Shown piece by piece: positions 15,915-24,421 of a stretch of DNA of 64,000 bases; within the stretch, counting starts at the first letter, position 1, and each line of letters starts with the position of its first letter. This stretch comes from Sulfitobacter sp. EhC04. Its GTDB lineage: Bacteria; Pseudomonadota; Alphaproteobacteria; Rhodobacterales; Rhodobacteraceae. The stretch lies in contig NZ_LXYI01000045.1 of NCBI RefSeq assembly GCF_001650875.1, positions 124,001 to 188,000 on the forward strand, given 5' to 3'. A model generated the notes under the pieces. The model was not told where the DNA came from, did not search any database, and saw only the letters and a program-made list of their open reading frames with translations. Position numbers and translations under genes: made by a program.

Positions 15915-17120
15915 TTACTGGCTGTTGTCGCGGCCGATGGGAATATCCATCTCGTCCGCTTCGATGATGCGCACAAGATCGGGGATCGCCCATGCCACAT
16001 CGTCATCAACGCGGATCTTGAAGTGCACCATGGATTGCAGCGCCTGATGGTCTTCGGGGCGGAAGGTCATCTCGCCCTTGGGCGTGTCCCAGGACATGCC
16101 TTCCATCGCTGTGATCATGTCTTCGGTCTCGTAGCTTTCAGCGGTTTCCAGCGCCTTGACCACGGCCAGCGCGGCGGCCATGCCCCCGGCAGTGAAGAAA
16201 TCCGGCGGCCCGTCAAAGCGTTCCTGATGGGTATCGACCAGCCACTTGTTCACGTCGTTGTCGTAAGCCTCGTAGTAGTAGTAGACCGCGCCTTCCAGAC
16301 CGGGGAACCGCTTGTAGGTCGGCAGCACCGGCAGGATATGCCCGCCCATCGAAATTTCGATGCCATAGCGGTCGGGGTCCAGCGCCTGGATCTTGCCCGG
16401 CGCGTCGCCGCCACCGGCGACATAGACCAGAATGACCTTGCGGCCTTCCTTGTCCTTCAGCGCGTTGAACATCCGTTCGGTCGCGGCGGTGAAGTCGGCA
16501 GTGCCCTGGGGCACGTATTCTTCGGTCACGACAGTGGCACCCGATCCGTCAAGGGCCGCCTTGAACGCGGTGATCCCGTCACGGCCAAAGGCATAATCTT
16601 CGGCCAGGGTTGCGACAAACAGGTTCTCGTCGGGTTTCAGCGCCAGCGCCTGCGCCTGCATGTCCATCGAAGAGTTCCGCGAGGTCTTGAACACATAGCG
16701 GTTGCTGTCCGGCCCGGTCAGGCTGTCGGCAACGGCGGGTTCGACGATCAGGATCTTTTCGTATTCCTCGGCAATCGGCAGCATCGCCTGCGTCACGCCC
16801 GAGGATGTGGCACCAACTGCCAGGAGCACCTCGTCATCGCCGTAGGCTTCGGCCAGCACGGCGCGGGCCACGTCGGGCTTGAACTGCGTGTCCTTGATGA
16901 TGACCTCGATCGGGCGGCCCTTGACCTCGTTGGTGCCCTTGGTGGCATATTCGAGACCCAGCTCGAACCCGGTCTGGGCCTGTTTGGAAAAGGCTTCGAA
17001 ACTGGAACCGGACAGGCCGTGGATCAGGGCAATCTTGATCGGACCTTCCTGCGCCCAGACTGCGCCAGCCAGGGCGACAGACGTGGCAATGGTGGCGGCG
17101 AACCGCGTAAATGTCTTCAT
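15915..17120 (-). CDS. Periplasmic substrate-binding protein of HAAT ABC transporter
   Basis: The 401-residue secreted receptor of the transporter. The signal peptide MKTFTRFAATIATSVALAGA runs to about residue 23 (VWAQ). The mature part has the type I periplasmic-binding fold start IKIALIHGLSGSSFEAFSKQ, followed by QTGFELGLEYATKG. It lacks the L-P-L-T-G-x-x-A pattern usual in Leu/Ile/Val receptors and has HGLSGSSFE instead, which argues for a non-amino-acid ligand. It is the first gene of the operon and lies divergent from the PAS-LuxR regulator; the intergenic space is about 100 bases and must contain both promoters. Confidence 0.9.
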   Translation of the reverse strand: MKTFTRFAATIATSVALAGAVWAQEGPIKIALIHGLSGSSFEAFSKQAQTGFELGLEYATKGTNEVKGRPIEVIIKDTQFKPDVARAVLAEAYGDDEVLLAVGATSSGVTQAMLPIAEEYEKILIVEPAVADSLTGPDSNRYVFKTSRNSSMDMQAQALALKPDENLFVATLAEDYAFGRDGITAFKAALDGSGATVVTEEYVPQGTADFTAATERMFNALKDKEGRKVILVYVAGGGDAPGKIQALDPDRYGIEISMGGHILPVLPTYKRFPGLEGAVYYYYEAYDNDVNKWLVDTHQERFDGPPDFFTAGGMAAALAVVKALETAESYETEDMITAMEGMSWDTPKGEMTFRPEDHQALQSMVHFKIRVDDDVAWAIPDLVRIIEADEMDIPIGRDNSQ

Positions 17121-17218
17121 GGTATCCTCCCATATCGGCGGCGGTCGCTGTTGTGCGATCCCGACCCGTCGTTTACGTATTTTACAGCATTCAGGATAAC
17201 CGGAACCGGGGCAAGATC

Positions 17219-17821
17219 GTGGAAATACCTATTGACGATAGCTATGAGCAGGGCCGTTTTGCCGATCTTGCCTTTGCCTATGCGCCGGTAGGTCTGGTGG
17301 TGACAGAGGACCGGGTGATCCGCCAGTGCAACATCGCCTTTGGCGAGATGTTCGGCTATGCCCCCGAGGATCTGGCAAATCAGGTGTTTGCGATCCTTTA
17401 TCCGACGGATGCGGAATTCGTGAACATCCGCGACCGGGGTGTCAGACAATTGCGCGAGACCAACCGCTACTGGGATGAACGTATCATGGCGCGCCGGGAC
17501 GGGACCTTGTTCTGGTGCCGGGTGCGGGGCCATTCGTTCACCCCCGACGACCCATTGGCCCGCGCCGTCTGGAGTTTTGCCGACCTGAGCGCGGAGCGGC
17601 CCTATTTCCCGCTGACACGGCGCGAGCGCGAGATCCTGAGCTATCTGTCGGAAGGGCTGACCAGCAAGGAAATCGCCATCAACCTCGAAATCTCACACCG
17701 GACGGTTGAGGTGTACCGGGCCAAACTGCTGCGCAAATTCGGCGTCAACAACACCAGCGGGCTGTTCCATTCGATGGGCGGTATCGACGGGGACCATGTG
17801 GTGTCCATCTCGGATCAATAG
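17219..17821 (+). CDS. PAS domain plus LuxR-type helix-turn-helix regulator
   Basis: A transcription factor of about 200 residues. A single PAS domain (residues about 10-125: AYAPVGLVVTEDRVIRQCNI, then FGEMFGY) is followed by a LuxR/FixJ-type DNA-binding domain (LTRREREILSYLSEGLTSKE, then IAINLEISHRTVEVYRAKLL). There is no receiver domain, so it probably senses a ligand directly in the PAS domain. I chose the GTG at 17219, which begins just before the globular part; the frame is open upstream to 17111, but that would overlap the divergent transporter start. It probably controls the adjacent transporter operon. It converges with the histidine kinase gene, only 14 bases apart. Confidence 0.82.
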   Translation: MEIPIDDSYEQGRFADLAFAYAPVGLVVTEDRVIRQCNIAFGEMFGYAPEDLANQVFAILYPTDAEFVNIRDRGVRQLRETNRYWDERIMARRDGTLFWCRVRGHSFTPDDPLARAVWSFADLSAERPYFPLTRREREILSYLSEGLTSKEIAINLEISHRTVEVYRAKLLRKFGVNNTSGLFHSMGGIDGDHVVSISDQ

Positions 17822-17835
17822 GCCTGCCTGTGACC

Positions 17836-19179
17836 TCAAGTCGGGGATTGCCGGGGTGGGAAGGTCACTGTGACGCTCACGCCGCGTTCCGACCCAGGCC
17901 GGGGAGAGCGGAAATCAAACCCGCAACCCGACTGGCTGCACAATTCCTGAACGATGCTCAGACCCAGCCCGAAACCCTCTGTCGTGGGCGCGCGGCGGCC
18001 AAAGCGGCGCTTGATCTTGTCGACCTCTTGCGCGCTGAGCAGGTCGCACTCATTGGAAACCTCGATCTGCCCCGGTGTGGCGGCATTGACCGTGACAGGG
18101 CCGGACCCGTGTTTCAGCGCATTGTCGAACAGGTTGTTCAGGATGATCCCCAGGGCATCGGGGTCCAGGCGGCAGGGCCAGGGTGCGGTGGTCGGGTGCA
18201 AAACCAGGGTGTCCTGCTGTGCCATCCCGCCACGCAATTCGCGCAACAGCATGTCGATGACCGGGGCAATGTCTGTGACCGGGGCATTCAGCCCCAGACC
18301 GGATTGCGCCCGCGACATCTGCAACAGCCGCTCGATCAGCCGGACCAGCCGTTTCAATCCGGTCTCGATTTCCGACGCCCGCGCGACCAGGGCCGGGTCC
18401 TGTGCCATGGCCTTCAGGCGCTGCGCTTGGGCCATCGCAATCGCAACCGGGGTGCGCAGTTCATGTGCCGCATTTGTTGCAAAGGCGCGCTCTGCCTCCA
18501 ACGCGGTGTCGAGCCGCGCCATCAGCATGTCCAGCGTGTCGACGGCCGGTTCAATCTCCGCAAAGGCATTCTTGCGGTTGATGGGCGACAGATCGTGTTC
18601 GTTTTTGCGGGCGATATCCGCACTCAGCGCCGTGACCATACCGGCAGAGCGCCGCACCGAGAGATAGGCCGCGGCATAAGACAGGCCGCCCAGCAGGAAA
18701 AAGCCCAGCACCACCGCCGACATGACATCGAAAAGCGCCTCGTTGCGCTCAACCAGCGGCTCCGCCACAACGATGCGCAGCCCCGGCACCACGTCAGATG
18801 CAAGCAGGATCACCCGGAAGCCGTTCAGGCTGGTGATCCGGTTCGGTGGCAGGTCGGCCATGGAAAAGGCAAGGGGTTCGGCCAGCGCGGACCTGTCGGT
18901 CACCGCACCATCGGCATCCAGAAACCAGAAGCGGACCCGTTCCTCCGGGGCAAGGCCGGTTTCCTCAAAGCTGGCATTGGCCTGTGCCCCTGACAACTCC
19001 CTGATCTGTAGCAACAACTGTGCCTTGTTTGACAGCGACAGGTCCAGCAGTTCGTCGTATTCCTCTTTTACAAGGCTGTAGACGATGACGCAGCCGATCA
19101 GAACCGCAACGATGCCGGGCAGCGCCAGTGCCGTCAGAAGGCTGCGCAGCAGGCTATGACGCGGCGGGATCAGGGACAT
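17836..19179 (-). CDS. Sensor histidine kinase of the eptA operon
   Basis: A 447-residue inner-membrane sensor. Transmembrane segments lie at about residues 12-35 and 152-173, with a periplasmic domain of about 115 residues between, then a HAMP-like linker. The phospho-acceptor H239 is in AAHELRTPVAIAMAQAQRLK, followed by N-box ILNNLFDNALKHGSG and G-box EGFGLGLSIVQELC. It is the last gene of the operon and overlaps the regulator gene by 10 bases. By analogy with PmrB/QseC it may sense cationic peptides, metals or envelope damage through the periplasmic domain. The ligand cannot be read from the sequence. Confidence 0.9.
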   Translation of the reverse strand: MSLIPPRHSLLRSLLTALALPGIVAVLIGCVIVYSLVKEEYDELLDLSLSNKAQLLLQIRELSGAQANASFEETGLAPEERVRFWFLDADGAVTDRSALAEPLAFSMADLPPNRITSLNGFRVILLASDVVPGLRIVVAEPLVERNEALFDVMSAVVLGFFLLGGLSYAAAYLSVRRSAGMVTALSADIARKNEHDLSPINRKNAFAEIEPAVDTLDMLMARLDTALEAERAFATNAAHELRTPVAIAMAQAQRLKAMAQDPALVARASEIETGLKRLVRLIERLLQMSRAQSGLGLNAPVTDIAPVIDMLLRELRGGMAQQDTLVLHPTTAPWPCRLDPDALGIILNNLFDNALKHGSGPVTVNAATPGQIEVSNECDLLSAQEVDKIKRRFGRRAPTTEGFGLGLSIVQELCSQSGCGFDFRSPRPGSERGVSVTVTFPPRQSPT

Positions 19180-19826
19180 AGCGCATAGCCAAGACCGCGA
19201 TGGGTCACGATAAGGTCCTTGCCCAGCTTGGCGCGCAACCGGCTGATATGCGCCTCCAGCGCGTTGCTTTCGACCTCTTCGCCAAAGGCATAGAGCGCGG
19301 CCTCAAGGCTTTCGCGCGGCACCACGGCCGGTTTGCGCCGCACCAGTGTTTCAAGGACCTGCCATTCCCGTGTCGTCAGCCGCACCGGGACATCCGCGCG
19401 CATAACGCTGTGATCGGCCAGACTGATCGACAGATCCCCAATTGCGGTGATCTGCGCCAGCTTATCCTCGCCCCGGCGGCAGACGGTGTGGATGCGGGCC
19501 TTGACCTCGTCCAGATCAAAGGGCTTGATCACGTAATCATCAGCCCCAAGGTTCAACCCCTTGATCCGGTCGGAAACCTTGTCCCGCGCGGTCAGGATCA
19601 GCACCGGGGTGTGGACCCGCCGGTCGCGCAGGGATTTCAGAAACTCCAGCCCGTCACCGTCCGGCAGATGCAGGTCGAGCAGGATGACATCGAAGGGACT
19701 GGCGCGCTCCGCACTTTCCGCATCGGCAAGGGTGTCGAACCATTCCACAAGATGCCGGTCGGCAGCCAGGTGTTCCACCAACGGGCCTGCCAGCGCCGCT
19801 TCGTCTTCAATCAGCAGAATACGCAT
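19170..19826 (-). CDS. OmpR/PmrA-family response regulator of the eptA operon
   Basis: A two-domain regulator of 218 residues. The receiver domain has the acidic pocket at IEDEA and the phospho-acceptor D51 in VILLDLHLPDG, with K in the DYVIKPFD motif. The C-terminal winged helix has LTTREWQVLETLVRRK and VESNALEAHISRLRAKLG. It overlaps both pssA (20 bases) and the kinase gene (10 bases), so the pair is translated with the lipid enzymes. It most likely binds the phased direct repeat in front of eptA (23381-23400). Confidence 0.92.
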   Translation of the reverse strand: MRILLIEDEAALAGPLVEHLAADRHLVEWFDTLADAESAERASPFDVILLDLHLPDGDGLEFLKSLRDRRVHTPVLILTARDKVSDRIKGLNLGADDYVIKPFDLDEVKARIHTVCRRGEDKLAQITAIGDLSISLADHSVMRADVPVRLTTREWQVLETLVRRKPAVVPRESLEAALYAFGEEVESNALEAHISRLRAKLGKDLIVTHRGLGYALCP

Positions 19827-20571
19827 GTTCCGGCGACGCCTTGTTGTGCTTCTTGTGCGCCTTGTAGGAAAACGGCAGCGACAGCAGATAGGCGCAATCT
19901 GCCACGATCAGGGTGGGCCAGGGATAGACCAACAGGCACACCACCAGAACAACCGCCGCCACCATCACAAACGGCAGATGGGCGCGGTGGATCGTGGCGT
20001 GTTTGATCGAGAAGGTCGGCACGGTGCTGATGGCCAGCAAACCGATGCAGATGATATAGCCTGACCGCAGCACCGGCAGATCGGTGTTCTGCCATCCGTA
20101 AAGTTCCATGAAAACCGGCATCAGCGCCAGACAGGCCAGCGCCGGGGCGGGGATGCCCACAAAATAGCTGTCAGTCTTCAGCGCGACCTTGGGGCCGCGC
20201 ATCGACAGGTTGAACCGCGCCAGTCGAAGCGCGCAACAGACCGCCAGCACCAGAATCGACAACCAGCCCAGGCTCGCCAGTGGGGTGCCCAGATAGAGGG
20301 TGTGATAGATCAGCACCCCCGGCACGATGCCGAAATTGAAAAAATCTGCCAGCGTGTCCAGTTCCGCACCAAAGGGGCTGGCACTGTCGAGAAAACGCGC
20401 CAGCTTGCCATCCGCCGCGTCCAGGAAAACCGCCAGCAGGACAAAGGCCAAACCGGTCTCAAGCCGCCCTTCAAGCGTCATGCGAATGGCCGTCATGCCC
20501 GCGCAGATCGCAAACACGGTGACGATGCTAGGCACGACGTGGCGCAGCTTGATCCGGTTGCGTTGCGTCAC
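19807..20571 (-). CDS. pssA: CDP-diacylglycerol-serine O-phosphatidyltransferase (phosphatidylserine synthase)
   Basis: Makes phosphatidylserine from CDP-diacylglycerol and serine in the inner membrane. The 254-residue protein has several hydrophobic segments and a perfect CDP-alcohol phosphotransferase motif: D51-x2-D54-G-x2-A-R, then x8-G-x3-D72-x3-D76 ([20 protein letters not shown] followed by LDTLAD). It overlaps psd by ATGA, the usual partner, and the response-regulator gene at its other end. The C-terminus runs about 20 residues past the last hydrophobic segment and is positively charged (KAHKKHNK). Confidence 0.93.
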   Translation of the reverse strand: MTQRNRIKLRHVVPSIVTVFAICAGMTAIRMTLEGRLETGLAFVLLAVFLDAADGKLARFLDSASPFGAELDTLADFFNFGIVPGVLIYHTLYLGTPLASLGWLSILVLAVCCALRLARFNLSMRGPKVALKTDSYFVGIPAPALACLALMPVFMELYGWQNTDLPVLRSGYIICIGLLAISTVPTFSIKHATIHRAHLPFVMVAAVVLVVCLLVYPWPTLIVADCAYLLSLPFSYKAHKKHNKASPEHAYSAD

Positions 20572-21260
20572 TCGGCAATCCCGATGCGCGCGGCAGCGCT
20601 GCCCTTGAGATCCGCCAGAATGGTTTCGCCTGCAACAGCGGTCTGGCCAACGGCGACCAGCGGCTGCACGCCCTGCGGCAGATAGACATCCAGCCGACTG
20701 CCAAATCGGATCAGGCCAAACCGGTGGCCGGTGCCAAGCCTGTCGCCCTCCTTGACGAAACAGACGATGCGCCGCGCCACCAGGCCGGCAATCTGCACAA
20801 CACCGATCAGCGCGCCGTCGGGGGTCTGGATGGTCAGGGAATTGCGTTCGTTGTCTTCGCTTGCCTTGTCCAGCGAAGCATTCAGGAACTTGCCATGGCG
20901 GTAGACGATATTGGTCACCTCACCGGCCACGGGCGCGCGGTTCACATGGCAGTTGAACACGTTCATGAATATCGACACCCGCGTCAGCGGTTCGGACCCC
21001 AGCGCCAGATCGGCACTGGGCACCACGTCCTCGATCAGGGACACAACGCCATCGGCTGGCGATATCACCAGCCCCTCTTGCTGCGGCACCACGCGCACCG
21101 GGTCACGGAAAAAGTAATAACACCAGATGGTTGCCCCGACGCCGAGCCAGAACAACGGCTGCCAGACAAGGCCCAGCACCAGTGTGACCGCGGCAAAGAC
21201 TGCCACGAATTTCCGGCCTTCCCGGTGCATCGGCACGGCCACGATCTTGAGCATGTTCAT
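20568..21260 (-). CDS. psd: Phosphatidylserine decarboxylase proenzyme
   Basis: Converts phosphatidylserine to phosphatidylethanolamine. The 230-residue proenzyme is of the short bacterial type. The hydrophobic N-terminus (residues about 20-50) anchors it in the membrane. The pyruvoyl-forming self-cleavage site is G187-S188 in [11 protein letters not shown]. Other family marks are [11 protein letters not shown] (residues 67-77) and [18 protein letters not shown]. It is coupled to pssA by ATGA and lies 10 bases after dgkA. Confidence 0.93.
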   Translation of the reverse strand: MNMLKIVAVPMHREGRKFVAVFAAVTLVLGLVWQPLFWLGVGATIWCYYFFRDPVRVVPQQEGLVISPADGVVSLIEDVVPSADLALGSEPLTRVSIFMNVFNCHVNRAPVAGEVTNIVYRHGKFLNASLDKASEDNERNSLTIQTPDGALIGVVQIAGLVARRIVCFVKEGDRLGTGHRFGLIRFGSRLDVYLPQGVQPLVAVGQTAVAGETILADLKGSAAARIGIAE

Positions 21261-21270
21261 CGGTTATCTC

Positions 21271-21675
21271 TCACTCTCCAACGAAGGAACGCAGCAAGAC
21301 CGCGCCCAGGAAAACGCCGTTGGCACAGAGCAGACACATCGTCGCCAGTGACCCCAGATCCTTGGCATCGCGCGCAAACGCGGCCCAGTCGGGGGCAAGA
21401 TGATCGACAATGCATTCGACCGCCGTGTTAAGCGCCTCGACGGCGACCAGGCAGAAAAACAGAATAAGCAGAACTGCGTAATCCATCGTTTCGGCCCCAG
21501 CGATGGCCAAAAGCCCGAATCCCAAAAGCAGAGCAATCACAATATGCCGGAACGCTGTCTCTTGCCAGAGCCTGCGAAGCCCGCCAACCGAATAGCCCGC
21601 TGCCGCCCAAAGATGCGCCAGGCCGGTGACGCGGGGCGGTTTCGCGCGCGGTGGGGAGGCGGGAGAGACAGTCAT
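21271..21675 (-). CDS. dgkA: Diacylglycerol kinase
   Basis: An inner-membrane kinase converting diacylglycerol to phosphatidic acid. The protein has 134 residues with three hydrophobic helices. The family signature E80-A-L-N-T-A-V-E87 provides the catalytic and metal-binding glutamates, with the conserved KDLGSLATMC before helix three. It overlaps the eptA stop by ATGA. Here its obvious substrate source is the diacylglycerol released when EptA takes phosphoethanolamine from phosphatidylethanolamine. Confidence 0.93.
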   Translation of the reverse strand: MTVSPASPPRAKPPRVTGLAHLWAAAGYSVGGLRRLWQETAFRHIVIALLLGFGLLAIAGAETMDYAVLLILFFCLVAVEALNTAVECIVDHLAPDWAAFARDAKDLGSLATMCLLCANGVFLGAVLLRSFVGE

Positions 21676-23336
21676 TTCTGTGCAACTTTCAGGCCGGTCC
21701 GGCAGGCTGCGAAGATATCGAGTGCCGGGTCACGCACATCTGTCGAGATGTCCAGCATCCCAAGCAGGGAATGGAACAGGTTGTCATGTGACAGCGCGTT
21801 ACCCGCCTGTTGCGAAACACAGGTTTCATCCAGCCCGAACTGTGCCTTGAACCCCTCTGACATCCACAGGACCATGGGCACTGTCGTTTGATAGGCGGGG
21901 GCCATGAAATAAGGCGATCCGTGCAGGTAAAGGCCAGATTCGCCCAAGGATTCACCATGGTCGGAGACATAGAGCAGGGCCGTCGTCAGGTTCGATTCCG
22001 CCGCCAGCAGGTCAATGGTGTGGGCAAGGATGTCATCGGTATAGGCGATGGTATTGTCATAGGCGTTGGTGATTTCCGCCGTGCTGCATTCCTTGAATTC
22101 AGCCGTGCGGCAGGCTGGTTTGAACCGCTCGAAGGCTTCCGGATACCGCAGGTAATATGTGGGGCCATGACTGCCGATCTGGTGCAGCACCAGAACGGTG
22201 TCTTCGGTGATCGTTTCGGCATAATCCTTGAGCGCCTGCATGAATATCCCATCCATGCATTCACCCGCAGCGCAGAATTCCGCATCTTCGACGTTGGTAA
22301 AGCTGCGGCTCTCCAGCCGGTTGGCCAGCCCCTTGTCGCCGGTATTGTTGTCCCACCATGCGACATGCAGCCCTGCATGGCCCAGCACATCCAGCACGTT
22401 TTGATGTGAGACAGCTTTTTCATATGAGTAGTCTTCGCGTGTGAACATGGAGAACATGCAGGGCAGGGAAACCGCAGTTGCGGTCCCGCAGGAGGAGACA
22501 TTGTCAAAGCTGATCACGTCCCGCTGCGCCAGCATCGGGGTGGTATCCCTGACATAGCCGTTCAGGCCAAAATTCTGCGACCGTGCAGTTTCGCCCGCCA
22601 CCACGATGGTCAGCATCGGTTTGCGACCGGCCCCGTAGGACGGCCCGCGATGTGCGTCCCCGCCGATCGGCTGCACTTCGACATGGGCGGTGCCCGACAC
22701 CATCCGTACATAGCGGATCGCACCCACCATCGGGGCGAAGGGCTGGAAGCTGCTCATCAGGTCCTTGCGTTCGCGAAAGACAGCGGCATAGGATTTCAGA
22801 TCTGCCATCAGGAAACCGGCGGTCAGCGCCAGCATCAGGACAAGGCTGAGGACGGGCGTTGCGATTGTCCGCAGCAGGCCTTGCCGTTTGATCCGAACAA
22901 ACAGCAGCGCCAGCGCGGGCAGGATTCCGGTCAGAACGACATGGGTGACAAAACCAAGGGTGATCAGGTGTTTTGATTCCGTGATCGTGGTCACCATGAC
23001 ATTCTGGATCATGTCCCGGTCGATGATGACCCCCAGCCGGTCCATGTAATAGGAGGTCACCGCCCCCAGGATCAGGACAAATGCGAGAAACGGTTTGACC
23101 ACATAGGGAAAGGAAAACACGCTTTGAACCGCGATTGCGAGGCAGAAGACCGCCGCGATGAAACCCGCAAAGGACAGCCCGTGGCCGTCAAAGACATCCG
23201 AACCGATCCGCCAGAAGGTCGCATTATGCACTGCAAAGACAAAGATCGCGGTGACAAGGCTCAGCCCGAGGGGCGTGGTCTCCGGGCGCTTTGCCCATGT
23301 GTTGCGCAAAGAGTCCGGTAAGGTGGTCAGGGTCAT
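21672..23336 (-). CDS. eptA: Phosphoethanolamine transferase (EptA/MCR family)
   Basis: Transfers phosphoethanolamine from phosphatidylethanolamine to lipid A or another envelope acceptor at the periplasmic face. The 554-residue protein has about five N-terminal membrane helices (to about residue 178) and a periplasmic sulfatase-fold domain. The zinc and catalytic residues known from EptA and MCR-1 are all seen: E249 (AGETARSQNFG), nucleophile T287 (SSCGTATAVSLPCMF), H390 (IGSHGPTYY), D459-H460 (YVSDHGESLGE) and H472 (LHGSPY). It is first in the operon and lies 44 bases from a phased direct repeat. The acceptor molecule is not determined by sequence. Confidence 0.93.
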   Translation of the reverse strand: MTLTTLPDSLRNTWAKRPETTPLGLSLVTAIFVFAVHNATFWRIGSDVFDGHGLSFAGFIAAVFCLAIAVQSVFSFPYVVKPFLAFVLILGAVTSYYMDRLGVIIDRDMIQNVMVTTITESKHLITLGFVTHVVLTGILPALALLFVRIKRQGLLRTIATPVLSLVLMLALTAGFLMADLKSYAAVFRERKDLMSSFQPFAPMVGAIRYVRMVSGTAHVEVQPIGGDAHRGPSYGAGRKPMLTIVVAGETARSQNFGLNGYVRDTTPMLAQRDVISFDNVSSCGTATAVSLPCMFSMFTREDYSYEKAVSHQNVLDVLGHAGLHVAWWDNNTGDKGLANRLESRSFTNVEDAEFCAAGECMDGIFMQALKDYAETITEDTVLVLHQIGSHGPTYYLRYPEAFERFKPACRTAEFKECSTAEITNAYDNTIAYTDDILAHTIDLLAAESNLTTALLYVSDHGESLGESGLYLHGSPYFMAPAYQTTVPMVLWMSEGFKAQFGLDETCVSQQAGNALSHDNLFHSLLGMLDISTDVRDPALDIFAACRTGLKVAQK

Positions 23337-23380
23337 CTGGAATTGTCCGCTTTGTTGCTTGCAGCGGTATTGACCAGCGC

Positions 23381-23400
23381 AACCTTACGCGAACCTTACG
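23381..23400 (-). promoter_or_regulatory. Phased direct repeat upstream of eptA, candidate response-regulator box
   Basis: Read on the minus strand, CGTAAGGTT occurs twice with start-to-start spacing of exactly 11 bases. Eleven-base phasing is the binding pattern of OmpR-family regulators such as PmrA and PhoB. The box ends 44 bases before the eptA start, leaving room for a -10 element (TCAATA is near the right place), so it could replace a -35 box. Assignment to the operon's own regulator is inference. Confidence 0.55.
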
Positions 23401-23477
23401 GGGTACATCCTGACGCCGGATCAGGACAGGGCGGCACCTGTAAATGCAAGATGCGAATAATTGCTACATGCCAAAAG

Positions 23478-23503
23478 CAAAAAGCGCCCCAAGGGGGCGC
23501 TTT
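23478..23503 (-). terminator. Rho-independent terminator after mepK-like gene
   Basis: On the minus strand, AAAGCGCCCC and GGGGCGCTTT pair around a short loop and are followed by TTTTGCTTTT. It lies about 33 bases after the stop of the peptidase gene, before the eptA promoter region. Confidence 0.8.
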
Positions 23504-23535
23504 GCAGATGAGACGGGAAGGGGCCTGTCGTCGGT

Positions 23536-24105
23536 TCAGCCGCCCCAGCTGCGGACCTGACCGCAATCCATATGCACGAAGTTGGAGCCGGAGTAGCGCC
23601 CGACGCCGCCACCGTGACAGGCCATCGCCGCCTTGGCCATCTGGTTGACCGACCGCGAGGCAAGCCGCAAATCGGCAGCCTGGCCGCGCAGGTGCAGGGA
23701 ATTCTTTGCCACACCGCGTGAGCGTGAGCGCAGCATCGCGTTGGTTTGCGGGCTGCGGTAGCCCGACAGCAGCATATAGGGTTCGTTCACATCCAGCAGG
23801 TTGTGCGATGCCGCCATGATGTCGACGGTGCGCAGGTCGATGTTCTTGACCAGATCGTTGCGCCAGTCACGCATGAAATAGGTGACCTCCTGAACCGCAT
23901 CCTTGATGTATTCACCTTCGATCCAGTAGATCATGTCGATGCGTTCACCGGTGCGCCCGGAATACATGCGAATGCGCCGGATATCCCCGCCGCCGCGCAG
24001 GAAACCTGCCGCATTCGAATATGTTGGTGCTGATGCTACCGCAGTTGCTGCGAATGCGCCGAGTAGGGCGCGCCGGGTCATACCCGAAGAGCTAATGCCT
24101 GTCAT
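23536..24105 (-). CDS. MepK/YcbK-like murein endopeptidase (DUF882, peptidase M15 family)
   Basis: A secreted zinc peptidase of 189 residues, likely cutting peptidoglycan cross-links. The chosen ATG at 24105 begins a Tat-like export signal (TRRALLGAFAATAVASA, cleavage near SNAAG). The catalytic motif H-x2-G-x-A-x-D appears as HLRGQAAD, and the second metal site as HMDCG near the C-terminus; SGYRSPQTN is the usual M15 block. The frame stays open far upstream, but that extension is low-complexity and covers the promoter region. It is divergent from an L,D-transpeptidase. In E. coli MepK cuts the 3-3 cross-links that LdtD (YcbB) makes, so this is a functionally matched pair. Confidence 0.88.
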   Translation of the reverse strand: MTGISSSGMTRRALLGAFAATAVASAPTYSNAAGFLRGGGDIRRIRMYSGRTGERIDMIYWIEGEYIKDAVQEVTYFMRDWRNDLVKNIDLRTVDIMAASHNLLDVNEPYMLLSGYRSPQTNAMLRSRSRGVAKNSLHLRGQAADLRLASRSVNQMAKAAMACHGGGVGRYSGSNFVHMDCGQVRSWGG

Positions 24106-24421
24106 GATCTCTGTCCCGTCGTCTCTGCCTGTGGCCATGATGTTACATGGGCCGTTCATCTCTTCCCCAGATGCAACATCGTTATTGCATAGTGAATTTT
24201 CATTACCAAGGGCTGAATCCATAGGGTTCCCGCTATCGGCAACTTTAGGCGAAATTTTGCGCATTTTTTGATTATTGCGGGATGGTGGCCCTGATGGCCG
24301 GTGCCTTTTTCGCATCATATCGGCGGCAGATTCACCACCTGTTGCAAATGTGAATGGACAGTTCCCCGGCCAACCCTGAAAACTGAATCTGCTGTATGTT
24401 CGTATTTTCAAGGGGGTTTTC
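24106..24421. promoter_or_regulatory. Divergent promoter region between mepK-like and ldtD-like genes
   Basis: These 316 bases hold the 5' regions of both genes. The part at about 24170-24270 is visibly richer in A and T than the surroundings. A GGGGG Shine-Dalgarno stretch precedes the transpeptidase ATG. No repeat or known operator could be recognised. Confidence 0.4.
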
